Source: Forficula auricularia (lineage: Eukaryota > Arthropoda > Insecta > Dermaptera > Forficulidae). From it: a stretch of DNA of 64,000 nt. Position 1 is the first letter of the stretch, and each line of letters starts with the position of its first letter. The notes below the pieces were generated by a model. That model did not search any database and had not been told where the DNA came from. It worked only from the letters and a program-made list of their open reading frames with translations. The stretch is taken from contig JALMQS010000887.1 of assembly GCA_024734495.1 (NCBI GenBank), forward strand, positions 2,203,986-2,267,985. Direction: 5' to 3'. Shown piece by piece: positions 11,689 to 22,029 of this stretch. The translations under genes and the position numbers were made by a program.

Positions 11689-11760
11689 TAAAACACCTTT
11701 AATAAAACGTTTCGGCCTGAATTTATTTGGCCATCTTCAGTTAATTAGGAGTTCTAGTAA
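11689..11760 (-). ncRNA. Hammerhead-like motif, GGCC stem II family
   Basis: Minus strand: CTGAAGA, extra T, stem II GGCC/GGCC around an 11-nt A/T-rich loop, GAAA, palindromic stem III ACGT, H17 = T. Stem I pairs only with mismatches and a bulge. Core and stem II are complete. Single copy with no inverted partner in the window. Confidence 0.62.
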
Positions 11761-11829
11761 TTAAATAAAAAACACATAATTTTATAATTAATAATAATAA
11801 TAATAATAAACTGTGACGGATCGTTGCTA

Positions 11830-12780
11830 AACTTTATCCAAATTCATTTGAAATATTAATATGTTTATTCCTTTATTATTAATCAGATTTCACTAATGCT
11901 ATTTGCAGTTCATGTTGACTTTAATTCAAAAACTATGATCGATTCTTATTTAAAAGTCGAGGAATAACCATTCTACATTCGATTTTTGACATTTCGGTTA
12001 TTATTGGTAACCATTGGTGAAGACATGGAGGAATCGTCTTAAAATCAAAAATAGCAATCGATTCTCATCTAATACTTGAGGAATAACAATTCTACATTCG
12101 ATTTTTGACGCTTCGGTTATTATTGGTAACCATTGCTGAAGACATGGAGGAATCGGCTTAAAATCAAAAATAACAATCGATTATTATCTAATACAAGAGA
12201 TTCCTCTGTGTCTTCAGCAATGGTTACCAATAAAAACCGAAACGTCAAAAATTCAATATAGAATGATTATTCCTCAAGTACTAAATCAGAATCAATCACT
12301 ATTTTTGATTTTAAAGTTGCTATGGTTACTTATAAAATTGCCTCCCAAATGTTTATCATTTCACAGCGAGAAGCCTAACCATTCTTACTTAAGCAAGTTT
12401 AAATGAGCTATATTACGGATCAAATTAATAAATTTTAAAGTTTTTTTTTAAATTTTTGGTAAAATAAGGAATTTAAAAAAAGTACTATTTTACTCTAGAG
12501 TAAAGTACTTTAAAATATACTTTTACTAAAAACTTATTTAACCTTTTTTGTTGTCCCCAAGATACTTAATTAGGATATTAAATTTCATCAAAATTCGTTA
12601 ATTCATTTTCAAGATATTTAAAAAAAACTAAAAAAGTACCCAAATAAAGTACTAATGTTTGTCGGCCGATATGTACCAAAAACTAATCAGCGCTTCATTT
12701 TGTTAAAAGAATGGTAGGTTTTAAATTTCATTTCAATCGGTGCAACGGTGTGGAAAAATTCGTGGACGAAAAAAACGATA
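11830..12780. repeat. Dispersed repeat shared with 27500-28690
   Basis: Two blocks match the other locus in the same order: about 11840-11950 (ATTTGAAATATTAATAT ... ATTATTAATCAGAT) matches 27520-27620, and about 12430-12780 (TTTTACTCTAGAGTAAAGTA, then CTAATCAGCGCTT) matches 28390-28690. The second locus has about 750 bp of other DNA between the blocks. No coding potential recognised. Confidence 0.65.
11935..12320. repeat. About 120-bp repeat: two direct copies and one inverted copy
   Basis: Units start near 11935 and 12056 and share GAGGAATAAC, TTCTACATTCGATTTTTGA, GGTTATTATTGGTAACCATT and GAAGACATGGAGGAATCG. A third copy at about 12190-12320 is inverted. It includes GAAACGTC and a GGTT/AACC stem, but has no CUGANGA core, so it is not called a hammerhead. 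Confidence 0.75.
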
Positions 12781-12949
12781 ACATCCATCCATCCATCTCC
12801 ACGCACTACCAAAAAAAATGGTACTTTTTGGCCTCTCGACGAGACCCCAGGTAATTTTTGGCAAAATCGTCACGTGCTAAAATTCAACCTAATTGAATAC
12901 TACAATTTGTGACCTTAATTGAGTCCATGGGTTCCGTAGTCTTTACCTG

Positions 12950-13210
12950 AGGACCCTTTGAAGTCCCGCTTGGCCCGCGACCGATTACAATACTTTACCC
13001 ATGCTTCGCATTGGATAAAGTAAAAAAATCGAATTATAAATAGTGGAAGTGGCCTAGTTCGAATTATAGAACGTTCTCTCCTCGACTTGTTACGAAAAGG
13101 ATTTCCAGTTATCGAGCATATCAAAATACACAGTATTTTTTTCTATTTACCGAAGATAACAGCTGAAGAGTTTGAATTATCGAAAAATTCGAATTATCGA
13201 ATCCCGAGGG
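12950..13210. mobile_element. Fragment of a pogo/Tigger-like non-autonomous element
   Basis: About 13040-13205 matches the right part of the complete element at 17373-17816 (GTGGAAGTGGCCTAGTTCGA, AGAACGTTCTCTCC, AACAGCTGAAGAGTTTGAAT). The left terminus is missing, so it is truncated. Confidence 0.65.
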
Positions 13211-13224
13211 GACATGACCCTCCT

Positions 13225-13800
13225 ACAATATAAACATATCACCTCAAATTTGGATACACACGTTTCGAGAAAAGTTATCAAAGAAAAACGTTCAAAAATT
13301 CCTGCCTGACTGTTTGTCCGTGTGTCTGTCCTCAAAAAGTTACTTACTAATTGGCATAAAAACGGCTGGAGATATTATAAAATTTTGTATGGTAATCAGA
13401 TGTCTTCTAACTTAAAATCTAAGCTATAGAATATTTTAATATTTTGACTCCAAAAGGGGGTTTCGGGGGGTTTTCAGGGGGTTAATAATGGAAATTATAA
13501 AATAAAATCTATGGCTATTAAACTCTACGGCAAATTCTGTCATTAGCGAAATTGTAGAGGATGTGATTTCTGACAACTTTAATTTAAAAAAAATCCCAAA
13601 AACCCACCCAGAAGGGGGGGGGGGAGTCAAAAAATGAAAAATCTACCCCTTCAACCAAAGTCAACCAAAATTTGTAACATAATCTGTAGGCCCCCAGAAG
13701 ACTAGAAATGCAAAAGCTAACCACCCAAAATGGCGGAGGAGGGTCAAAAAATGAAAATTGCAAGCTTTTGGACCAAACTCAACTAACACTGCTCGAAACA
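13225..13800. repeat. Dispersed repeat with element-X-type minisatellite motifs
   Basis: The stretch around GTTATCAAAGAAAAACGTTC and the following cytosine/thymine-rich block resemble 46970-47110 and 47860-47960. From about 13615 the DNA carries the GTCAAAAAATGAAAAT and CCCAGAAGACTAGAAATGC motifs found inside element X. No gene. Confidence 0.55.
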
Positions 13801-13855
13801 CCTAAAACCTTAATAAATTGGATAATGGATTGTATCTAAGTGTCTGAGATTGGCT

Positions 13856-13991
13856 CGTGATCCCGGCTTATTTCCTTCTACTCTGTTCTCTTCACGATGG
13901 ATGGGCCATCCCACACAGGCCTTTAGGGGATGCACCTTCTGGTGTATCTCCTTCTCACATCAATATCATAAAAAAAAAAAAAAAAAAAATT
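13856..13991 (+). mobile_element. LINE 3' end with poly(A)
   Basis: The segment TTCACGATGGATGGGCC ... GGCCTTTAGGG ... GTGTATCTCCTTCTCACAT followed by an A run matches the 3' untranslated end of the LINE at 50826-51610 on the other strand. A heavily 5'-truncated retrocopy. A 30-bp piece of the same end is at about 18980-19012 on the minus strand. Confidence 0.78.
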
Positions 13992-14009
13992 CTGTTCCCC
14001 CCAGTAAGA

Positions 14010-15110
14010 TGCCCGCCGAAGGAGGCCTTTGCAGCTAGTATTTATTATAATCGGCTTGCGCGACGTCGACGTGTTTTTTTTAATTTTAAAAGCCACTAAT
14101 AGTTCAAGACAAATACAATTTATTGAAATTAGGAAATTTAAATTATTATTACAAACATGAATTTAGGTCATTTATCAAAGATTTTAATAGATATGTTTAT
14201 ATTGCATGTAGGAAGGTCTTGTCCCCTCGGGAGTCGAACCCAAGCACTAGTAAGCTTTCCGGGCAACTAGTCAGACCCTTGAGATCATTGCATGTTTGGA
14301 AGTGATGGTCTCAAGTGTCTGACTAGTTGCCCGGAAAGCTTACTAGTGCTTGGGTTCGACTCCCGAGGGGATAGGACCTTCCTATATAAACATATCTATT
14401 AAAATCTTTGATAAATGACCTAAATTCATGTTCGTAATAATAATTGATTATACATCACAAGTTGATTTTGAGAAAAAATTCAATCTTTCTTTCTCAAATA
14501 GATACTCCTTTCCTTATTAAATTATTATTATTTTAAAACCCAGTGCGGAGTCCCAGGGGACGTAGCGCCCTGGTCAGCAAGAGGCCCGTCAAAAAATGAA
14601 AATTCTACTCCTTCAACAGAGATCAACCAAAATTTGTATACATAATCTGCAGGCCCCCAGAAGACTAGACATGAAACAACTAACCAGCCAAAATGGAGGA
14701 GGGGGGGGTCAAAAAGTTAAAATTGCAAAAATAAATAATGGAACCAAACCCAACTAATCCTGTCGCCGCTGGAAAGATGCCCACCGAAGGCGGGCTTCGC
14801 AGCTAGTGGGATTGCGCGACGTCGTCGTAATTTTAAAACCAATTAATAGTTAATGACAAATAAAATTTATTAAAATTAAGAAATTAGGAAATTTAAATTA
14901 TTATGCAAGGAAATGAGTGGTTGGGTTCAACTCCCGAGGGGACAAGACACTCCTACATGCATATATAAACATATCTATTATTAAAATCTTTGATTTGACC
15001 TAAATTCATTTTCATTAATTAAATTATTATTTCAAAACCCAGTTCGGAGTCCCAGGGGACGTAGCTCACTGGCCGACAAGATGCCCGCCCAAGACGGGCT
15101 TCGCATCTGG
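14010..15110 (+). mobile_element. Head-to-tail series of Helitron 3' ends
   Basis: Three Helitron-type 3' ends follow one another: hairpin CCCGCCGAAGGAGGCC ending CTAG at 14038; hairpin CCACCGAAGGCGGGC ending CTAG at 14806; hairpin CCCGCCCAAGACGGGC ending CTGG at 15110. Each is followed by T, as expected for insertion between A and T. Just after the first two ends comes a shared 5'-side block TTGCGCGACGTCG. So two short non-autonomous copies (about 14039-14806 and 14807-15110) sit directly behind an older end. No Rep/helicase coding sequence. Terminal hairpin plus CTRR is established for Helitrons. Confidence 0.8.
14136..14437. repeat. Palindrome with tRNA-like arms (B-box, T-arm)
   Basis: Arms of about 130 bp (left about 14136-14275, right about 14308-14437) share GAATTTAGGTCA, TTTGATAAATGACC and GACTAGTTGCCCGGAAAGC. 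Each arm holds TTGGGTTCGACTCCCGA, a good T-arm with a B-box GGTTCGACTCC, left on the minus and right on the plus strand. No full cloverleaf is seen. It lies inside the second Helitron copy. Confidence 0.8.
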
Positions 15111-15954
15111 TTATCTATAATGCAATCACTTTTATAGAAATAATCAATAAATATTTGAAAGCTTCACGATGATAATAATAATAATAATAATAATAACAGT
15201 AGAATTGATGTGAATTGATTGTTCTTTATGCGTGTTTACGCATCGTATCTGTATTTCTATTTTATCGTCTTATTGTAGAAGACAGAAGGGAGATTCATGA
15301 TATGATTTGAATGAAACGATACATTTACCATAATAATAATAAATGCAAGTTTATATATTGAGGAAGGGAAAGAAATTATTTCAAGGATAAGATCTTGAAA
15401 GCCTTTAGAGTCTCTCTATTAAGTAATCCATGAACAGGGAATTATAAACCTCTGACTAAGCGCCCAAGACCTGGCTGGCTGGCTGGCTGGATACAGGCAG
15501 CAATTTGATTGGTCGACAGAGGCTGGACTTGAAAAAGAAATCTACAAAAAATTGTTTTTCACCAAAAATTAATCACGTTTTATTGTATTATTTATTCCTG
15601 TTCAATAAATAATTTGAATTAATTATGTGTGATTTTACTAAAATTTCAACTTTTAATAAAATTAATTACAAAAATAAAAGCTTCAACACCTTCATTACTA
15701 ATTAATCACGATTGGATTAGATTTAAAGTAATAATTAAATCACTAGTTTTTCTGGAAATCAATGTGAACCTTAATAAATATCGGAGAGAAAAGTGAAAGC
15801 TATCTCAAGACTCGATATGTAAATTTTTGTTAGGGTGCTGTTTTAGCTAGAAAGTTGAAACTTCTCAGAGACGTGTAGTTTATTAACCCAAACTTGACTA
15901 AAAATTTCATCTAATATGGTCTCAATTTAAAAAATTGATTATTTTGATTTTCCC
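15111..15954. other. AT-rich stretch with microsatellites
   Basis: Contains an (AAT)n run near 15172-15196, a (GGCT)n run near 15474-15491, and at about 15580-15700 a remnant of the retroelement family (TTATGTGTGATTTTA, TTCAATAAATAAT) that has lost its hammerhead segment. No gene. Confidence 0.55.
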
Positions 15955-17255
15955 TTTTTTACTTTACCATACAGGGTATGGTCAAGTATTGTAATCGTGC
16001 ATGAAAAAAGTGGTTTTTTTCCTTCTTTTTTTCGAAATATCTCAAAAACGGCTGAAACTATTTTGGTTAAAAAAAATTGAGCTAAACCAGGGCATCTCGT
16101 TCTACAAAAAAAGCTCTAATAAGTGAACATCGAAAAAATTATATTTTTTGATATAATAATTGTTTTGTCAAAATGTCTGTTAGTTAGTCTGTGCGTTACC
16201 AAATTTTTGTGGACGAGCTAGCTCAAAAACTAGTGTGAATATCAAAACCAAATTCCACACGTAGTTTTGGTCCATTGAGATTAAGAGGTGATTAGATTTT
16301 GGTGCATATCGACCCAAAATTAAGGGGGTGGAAGGGGGTTAAAAATTAAAAGATCTAGGCCGTTTGAGCAAACTCAACCAATTTTTATACATAATCAGTG
16401 GAACCCCAGAAGTCTAAAAATCCAAAAATTAACCGCCCAAAATGGTGAGGGGGTGGGGGGGTGTAGGGTCAAAAAATGAAAATCTTGGCCATTTGCAAAC
16501 TCAACCATACATAATCAGTGGACCCCCAGAGTCTAAAAATCCTAAACTAACAGCCCAAAATGGGGGTGAGGGTGGGGTGTAGGGTCAAAAAATGAAAATC
16601 TTGGCCATTGCCAAACCCAACCATACATAATCAGTGGACCCCCAGAAGTCTAAAAATCCTAAGCTAACAGCCCAAAATGGGGATGGAACCCCAGAAGTCT
16701 AAAAATCCAAAAATTAACCGCCCAAAATGGTGAGGGGGGGGGAGGGTCAAAAAATGAAAATCTTGGCCATTTACCAAACTCAACCATACATAATCAGTGG
16801 ACCCCCAGAAGTCTAAAAATCCTAAAACTAACAGCCCAAAATGGGGGTGGGGGTGTAAAATGAAAATCTTGGCCATTTACCAAACTTAACCAATTTTTTT
16901 TATACATAATCAGTGGACCCCCAGAAGTCTAAAAATCCAAAAATTAACCGCCCAAAATGGTGAGGGGGGGGTGTAGGGTCAAAAAATGAAAATCTTGGCC
17001 ATTTACCAAACTCAACCATACATAATCAGTGGACCCACAGAAGTCTAAAAATCCTAAAACTAACAGCTCAAAATGGGGGTGGGGGTGTAAAATGAAAATC
17101 TTGGCCATTTATCAAACTTAACCAAATTTTGTATACATAATCAGTGGGACACCAGAAGTATAAAAATGCAAAAACTAACCCCCTCCCCCCTACATGATTA
17201 TAAATAATTTTATGGGCCAGGTTGTATGGTAATGTCAAGTGGTTGGCCACATCAG
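15955..17255 (+). mobile_element. Element X copy 1, longest copy with internal minisatellite
   Basis: The left end is ACTTTACCATACAGGGTATG, itself a near palindrome. The right end TTGTATGGTAATGTCAAGTGG is a near inverse of the left (ACTTTACCATACA). Conserved inside: CGAAATATCTCAAAAACGGC, GTCTGTGCGTTACCAAATTT, GGTGCATATCGACCCAAA. Other copies are at 26150-26815, 30168-30772, 40050-40735 and 55725-56805. No transposase. Probably a non-autonomous DNA element; its superfamily is unknown to me. Confidence 0.75.
16320..17190. repeat. Minisatellite, about 117-bp unit, seven copies
   Basis: AATCAGTGG recurs at about 16393, 16512, 16629, 16791, 16908, 17024 and 17139. Each unit runs GGGTCAAAAAATGAAAATCT, a CAAACTCAACC stretch, CCCCAGAAGTCTAAAAATCC and AACCGCCCAAAATGG followed by a G run. 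The gap of 162 contains a partial extra unit. The open frames over it are by-products of the repeat. Confidence 0.9.
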
Positions 17256-17372
17256 AACACGTCAGCTTATTTCAACTAGGGGTTCTAAAATGAAAGTAAT
17301 TTTTTTGGAAAAAACAAAATAACCTGGATAAGTGTGAATTACGCTCGCGTATCGGAGCTTCCTTGCCTAATA

Positions 17373-17816
17373 CAGTCGACTCTCGATAATTCGAAATTAC
17401 AAGAAAAATTCGAATTATCGAGACTTCAAATTATCAAGAGGAAAGAAAATAAATTCGAATTATTAAGAGTTTTTATTATATTTTTGAAAATATGTATGAG
17501 CTTACATAGATTTTATATATAGCCTCAAGTAAAAAAGTAAAAATAATGAAAACGACAAAAAAGAACAAAAAAATTACATATGTATTAACATTGCAATAGA
17601 TAATAACATACCTAATTAAACAAATTAAGAATAGTTTTTTGCTAGGAAAAATTCGAATTGTAAAGAGGGGAAGTGGCCTAGTTCGAATTATAGAACGTTC
17701 TCTCCCCCTCTTGTTACGAAACGGATTTCGAGTTATTGAGAGTATCAAAATACACAGCATTTTTTTGATTTACCGAAGTTAACAGCTGAAGAGTTCGAAT
17801 TATCGAGGTTCGACTG
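17373..17816. mobile_element. Pogo/Tigger-like MITE with TA target duplication
   Basis: 444 bp flanked by TA (17371-17372, 17817-17818). Termini: left CAGTCGACTCTCGATAATTC, right read inward CAGTCGAACCTCGATAATTC. The form CAGT-GAACCTCGATAATTCG is typical of pogo/Tigger elements. No transposase coding. Internal TTCGAATTAT motifs repeat the terminal sequence. Confidence 0.82.
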
Positions 17817-17877
17817 TATTTATATTATTCACTGTTACATCACTCATTCACTCGTATCAATATTAAATTTAATAGAA

Positions 17878-18950
17878 GGAATCGCAGGGAATTGGATAAA
17901 TTAAAACAGAGAGATTTAATTAAGTGAGCCAGACGTTTTGTCAATTTATTTGGACTTCCTCAGTGGCTCATTTTATCACTCTTTGTCAAAAAGAGTTTTT
18001 TCTAAAAGTCAAAACATCATTAATCTTTTTTTAACAGATTCATGGCTCACAATTACCTCGGAAACGACTTTTGATTAAACTAAAATTTTTCGTTGTTTCG
18101 TCGTTTTTGACCAAGAGTGATAAAAAAAAATTTTTTAAGAAAAAAATAAAACCGACTTCAAAAAAATTAAATGCAACAAATAAAATACACTAAAAGGTAT
18201 AAAATAATTATTATCTTATTTAGTTACAACATAAACTACGAAATATTAACATGACATTACTTTTTGAAGTCGGTGCCAAACATATAGCTTTTATGAATCG
18301 CACTCGACGGATCTTACTTAGTACGTTTGGTGGGTACGCTCGCTTATAGGTATAGTTTGTTTGGCACCGACTTCAAAAAGTAATTTCATGTTAATATTTC
18401 GTCGTTTAGTTGTAACTAAATAAGATAATAATTATTTTATACCTTTTAGTGTATTTTATTTGTTGCATTTAATTTTTTGAAGTCGGTTTTATTTTTTTCT
18501 TAAAAATTATTTTTATTTTTCTCTTTTTAGTGATGTTATTAATAGTGATCATATCATCAGAACTTGACCAAATTAATAGTAGTGCCATCCCTAAGATACC
18601 CCCTTTCCAATAAAAAAAGAATCATCGAAATCGGTTCATAAACAAAGAAGTTAGGCCTGAACAAACCTAACAAAAAAGGTCTAATACCTATGAAAAAAAT
18701 GGGACCAATCGGACGGTAGACTGAACCCAATGCAAATTTTTTTTTCAAAATCGGTTCACAATTGGCGGAGATATGAGGTAACATAGGCACAAAAAAAAAA
18801 AAAAAAATTCAGTTGAGAACCTCCTCCTTTTTTGAAGTCGGTTAATAAGCCACGGAGAAAGTCAAAATAAATTGACAAAACGTCTGGCCCACTTAATAAA
18901 AGCTCTGTGTTTTAATTTATCCAATTCCCTGCGATTCTCTATATTAAATT
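17878..18950. mobile_element. Hammerhead-family palindrome split by a GAAGTCGGT element
   Basis: Outer arms share AATTGGATAAATTAAAAC / TTTAATTTATCCAATT and the GTGGGCCAGACGTTT segment. The same family is at 59560-60395 and 62765-63165. The inner part is interrupted at about 18120-18843 by another repeat. The hammerhead-like motifs are decayed here: left (minus, 17923-17970) has AAAA for GAAA, right (plus, 18843-18895) has CGGAGAA for CTGAGGA. Confidence 0.75.
18120..18843 (-). mobile_element. GAAGTCGGT element, copy 1
   Basis: Right terminus (minus start) AACCGACTTCAAAAAAGGAG at 18843 inward; body with conserved ACCGATTTTG, CAATCGGACGG-type and GAAATCGGTTCATAAACAAA motifs; then a palindromic block (about 18152-18495) holding further GAAGTCGGT motifs around a central CGACGGATCTTACTTAGTAC segment. 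Copies at 28769-29490, 44030-44410 and 53214-54180. No coding sequence. Such repeats are widespread in insects; the class is not clear to me. Confidence 0.78.
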
Positions 18951-19831
18951 TTTATTATTATTATTATTATTTTTTTTAATGAAATTGATGTGAGAAGGAG
19001 TTACACCAAGAAAAGAGGAAAATTAATACCTATACCTAACTTCTACAAGTTTTCCTATTTAGTTTAAGAGCTACAATGCTGTGCAAATCAGACTGACAGA
19101 CAGACTCTGGCGACATTAATGGGGTCTCATACGGTTGTTGTACGGAGCCCATAAAAACAAAAGAATCCTGAGCGTCTCAGAAGGAACTTTCTACAATTTT
19201 CAGTTTTTGCGTTAGTTGAAAAATGTGTATCTAAATCCTGACACATACCAATTCTGTCAGATAATATAAAACAATAATCTAAAAAATAATTTTCATAATC
19301 ATCAACCTGAACACGAATATTCCAACAATAATAGATATTTTATTCACATAATATTTTTGGCATCTATGTGTATATCTGGATCACTTTTCATTTCTCAAGA
19401 GCTTTCAATGCATTTGCATTTGTAATGTTTATTTCATGAAATGTTATAAATAAACGTGAAATAAATAATGCACTCAAATTTCATTAAAATAAAGCTAAGA
19501 ATTCAAATTCAAAATCATATCTTCATTCAGCGTTTCTTAAACCATGGGTGGCGACCCCATTTTGGGTTGAGTTAACTAAATTTTGGGGTCGCGAAACATA
19601 TGGCAACAATGACAATGAAACAATGAACAATGAAAAAATTAGCGGCAAAAAATTAATTCTAAAAAATTAAAGTATAATAAATTCCAGGTATATCTGTTAT
19701 TGATTAAATTGTTATATTGTATTATTATAGATCAGAGGTGGCCACAACGTGGATCGCGAGCCGCATGCGGCTCTTCAGTCAATCTCGTACGGCTCTTGAA
19801 CCCTCTTGAATAATACTGATTTTGAAAAGTA

Positions 19832-20416
19832 CGGGTTAGGGTCATCCCAGGTAACAATTCGATATGCCTCAGAATATTCTAAGAAGATTTAAATGTCCTT
19901 AGAATATCCTTAGAATATTCTTAGGATATTGTGGTTACCTGGGATAAAGATCTACCACATTTTGAAGAGATATAAAAAATGAAAGAAGTTAACTAGAAAG
20001 AAACTGAATATATTTTTGAAAACAACATAAAATATATATTTTTTTAATGTATTTTAAACATTATCAGACAAAGGGGGGGGTCAAAAATGAAAATTCTAGC
20101 CCTTTCGACCAAACTCAACCAAATTTTGTATACATATTCTGTGGACCTCCAGAAAGGCTAGAAATTCAAAAACTAACCACCAAAAATGAAAATTCTAGCC
20201 CTATCGACTAAACTATGTATACAAAATTTGGTTAGTTTTTGCATTTCAAGCCTTCTGGGGATCCACAGGAATATGTACCCCCTTTTATCTGATAATATTT
20301 AAAATACATTAAAAAAAAATTTCATTTATTTTCTTTTCAAAAATATATTTAGTTTTTTTCGAATTAAATTTTTTCATTTTTTTATATCTCTTCAAAATGT
20401 GTTATGCCCCACCCTG
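19832..20416. mobile_element. TA-flanked foldback MITE (CAGGGTGGGGCAT type), copy A
   Basis: Flanked by TA at 19830-19831 and 20417-20418. The empty site can be read in the sister hAT copy (AAAAGTATAATAATTAAAT at about 20994). Right end read inward CAGGGTGGGGCATAAC; the left end is degraded and split by another insertion (19846-19943). Arms carry CACATTTTGAAGAGATATAA and its inverse. Copy B is at 41950-42462. Confidence 0.85.
19846..19943. mobile_element. 98-bp MITE with CCCAGGTAAC termini
   Basis: Starts CCCAGGTAACAA and ends GGTTACCTGGG, a 10-bp perfect inverted repeat with internal AGAATATTCTAAG palindromes. It lies between CAT and ATAAAG of the surrounding MITE, whose copy B reads GGGGCATAAAG, so it is an insertion in it, possibly with a 2-bp AT duplication. 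Confidence 0.8.
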
Positions 20417-20891
20417 TATAATAATTAAATTGAAAAAATAATAATACAAAAAGTTAAATTAATTTGTAATGTTTAGGATCAAGTATAGTAGAGCAAAATA
20501 TATATATGTTACTTCATTTAGTATTTTATAAAATAAAAAATGTGTCTTTTTTTAATCAAAGCATTAATTAATCTCCAAACAATGTGGCTCCTTTTGAAAC
20601 AGTTTTATAAATTTGCGGATCCCAAAGTTAAGGTTAGTGGCCATCCCACTGTTATTATGATGGTACATATTTATGAGAAAAGACGTTCTCAGTATTGGGA
20701 TTATAAAATAAAAATTTATGTCAAATTTTAAAAATGTTGAAGTTCGGTGTAATTATTCATTTAATAACAAGTAGATCCATCGCATTATATTTAGATTTAA
20801 TAATTGTATTGTAGGTATGTTTACTAAAGATTCGTTTCAAAATAAATTTATTTATGAATTACTAGTAAAAATGATGCTTTATACTATATAT

Positions 20892-21626
20892 CAGGGGTGG
20901 CCAAAACGTGGCTCGCGAGCCGCATGCGGCTCTTCAGTCAATCTCGGTGGCTCTTGAACCCTCATGAATAATACTGATTTTAAAAAGTATAATAATTAAA
21001 TTAAAAATTGAATAATGGCGAGCTTCCTGATGATGTATCTTGGTACTGTTTAGTGAGATGGCTATCGGTAAGCAGTGTTCAATTACTTGATCCAATTAAA
21101 CAGTTTATGCAAGAAAAAGAAAATTTTTTCCCTAAATTTGATGACCCCCCAAAGGTTGTTAGATTTGGCTTTATTTTTCCCTGAACTTGATGGTTGTTAG
21201 ATTTGGCTTTTTTATTTACCGATGTGGTTCAGCATTTACAAACGCTAAACATACCATTACAAGGAAGAGAAAAACTTATTTCTGATTTAGCGCAGAGTGT
21301 ATTTAGCTTTCATAGCAAATTAAGACTCTTTCGAAAAGACCTTGAAGCTAAGACATTCGCTCACTTCAAATGATTGAAGAAAATTATTGAAAGCCACCCT
21401 GATGTTCAGGTGGAAACAGAAGATTATTTGTGCAAAATATCTGGTCTTGCTGAAGAAATAAATGACAGATTTAATGATTTGAGAACACTCAAACCTTCAA
21501 TTTATAAAATAAAAAAATGTGTCTCATTTTTAATAAACCATTAATTAATCTCCAAACAATGTGGCTCGCTTTGAAACAGTTTTATAAATTTGCGGCTCCT
21601 AAAGTAAAGGTTACTGGCCACCCCTG
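20892..21626 (+). mobile_element. hAT transposon with exact 8-bp target duplication
   Basis: 12-bp terminal inverted repeats CAGGGGTGGCCA / TGGCCACCCCTG, flanked on both sides by CTATATAT (20884-20891 and 21627-21634). An 8-bp duplication and CAGGGGTGGCC-type ends are hallmarks of hAT. 735 bp, internally deleted, with a transposase remnant. The exact flank suggests a fairly recent insertion. Confidence 0.93.
21020..21505 (+). pseudogene. hAT transposase remnant (GTF2IRD2/ZBED-like lineage)
   Basis: Plus-strand frames read ELPDDVSWYCLVRWLSVSSV, then after a duplicated stretch with frame breaks (about 21130-21215), LFTDVVQHLQTLN, GREKLISDLAQSVFSFHSK, LRLFRKDLEAKTFAHFK, a stop at 21372, and ISGLAEEINDRFNDLRTLK. 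The spacing and VRWLS ... LQGREKLISDL ... LRLF pattern match the middle of hAT transposases of the kind domesticated as GTF2IRD2 and ZBED genes. The N-terminal zinc finger, the catalytic core residues beyond this part and the C-terminal dimerisation region are missing. Inactive. Confidence 0.82.
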
Positions 21627-21930
21627 CTATATATTATCTATATAATATTAGGTCGCGAAAAATTTCTGTGAAATTGGGTTCGCGAATGTAAAAAAGTTTA
21701 AGAAGCGCTGATTTTGTTAAAAAAATCATAAAATTTAATAAAAAATACTTTTCATTTGTAAATTTCTATGGAATTTTATATTATCTATAACAAGCTGTGA
21801 AGCTTATCAAGATTTTTAATACAGCCCTCTAATCATTTTCAAAACTAAACATAATGATGAATTTAAAGAAAAGACTAAAGATATAGGTGCGTATTTATTA
21901 ATTAAATTAGAAATGAATAGATAAACTTAC

Positions 21931-22006
21931 TCGGATGCTGGAATCTCAGCCGATGGACCTGCAGGTCTCCAGAGCCCATACTGTCTCTCTGGTGCCTGGA
22001 CGCAAA
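21931..22006 (-). CDS. Candidate internal exon of an unidentified gene (76 bp)
   Basis: Minus strand. The upstream acceptor reads TTTTATTGTTTTAG and the downstream donor is GTAAGT, both close to consensus. The exon is clearly richer in G+C than its AT-rich surroundings. One frame is open through the exon (2 + 24 codons + 2), entering in phase 1 and leaving in phase 2; another frame is also open but gives a less plausible peptide. The called frame includes APERQYGLWRPAGPSAEIP. I do not recognise the protein. The exon is not similar to any repeat in the window. If real, this places most of the window in introns of a minus-strand gene. It could still be a chance match, since no second confirmed exon is linked to it. 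Confidence 0.55.
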
Positions 22007-22029
22007 CTAAAACAATAAAATAGAAATTA

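Larger units (their letters stand above)
19733..20651 (+). mobile_element. hAT element copy 1, non-coding, carrying nested insertions
   Basis: Left end CAGAGGTGGCCAC, then CGCGAGCCGCATGCGGCTCT; right end TGGCCATCCCACTG. It matches the better copy at 20892-21626 at both ends but lacks the transposase segment. Flanks TTATTATAGAT and TTATTATGAT resemble a decayed target duplication. A TA-flanked MITE lies inside at 19832-20416. Confidence 0.8.

Noticed and set aside
12195..12250. GAAACGTC next to a GGTT/AACC hairpin, resembling a hammerhead
   Set aside because: There is no CUGANGA-like core before stem II; the bases there read TTCAGCAAT.
14211..14390. Functional tRNA genes
   Set aside because: Only T-arm and B-box fit. 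No acceptor stem, anticodon arm or complete A-box could be drawn.
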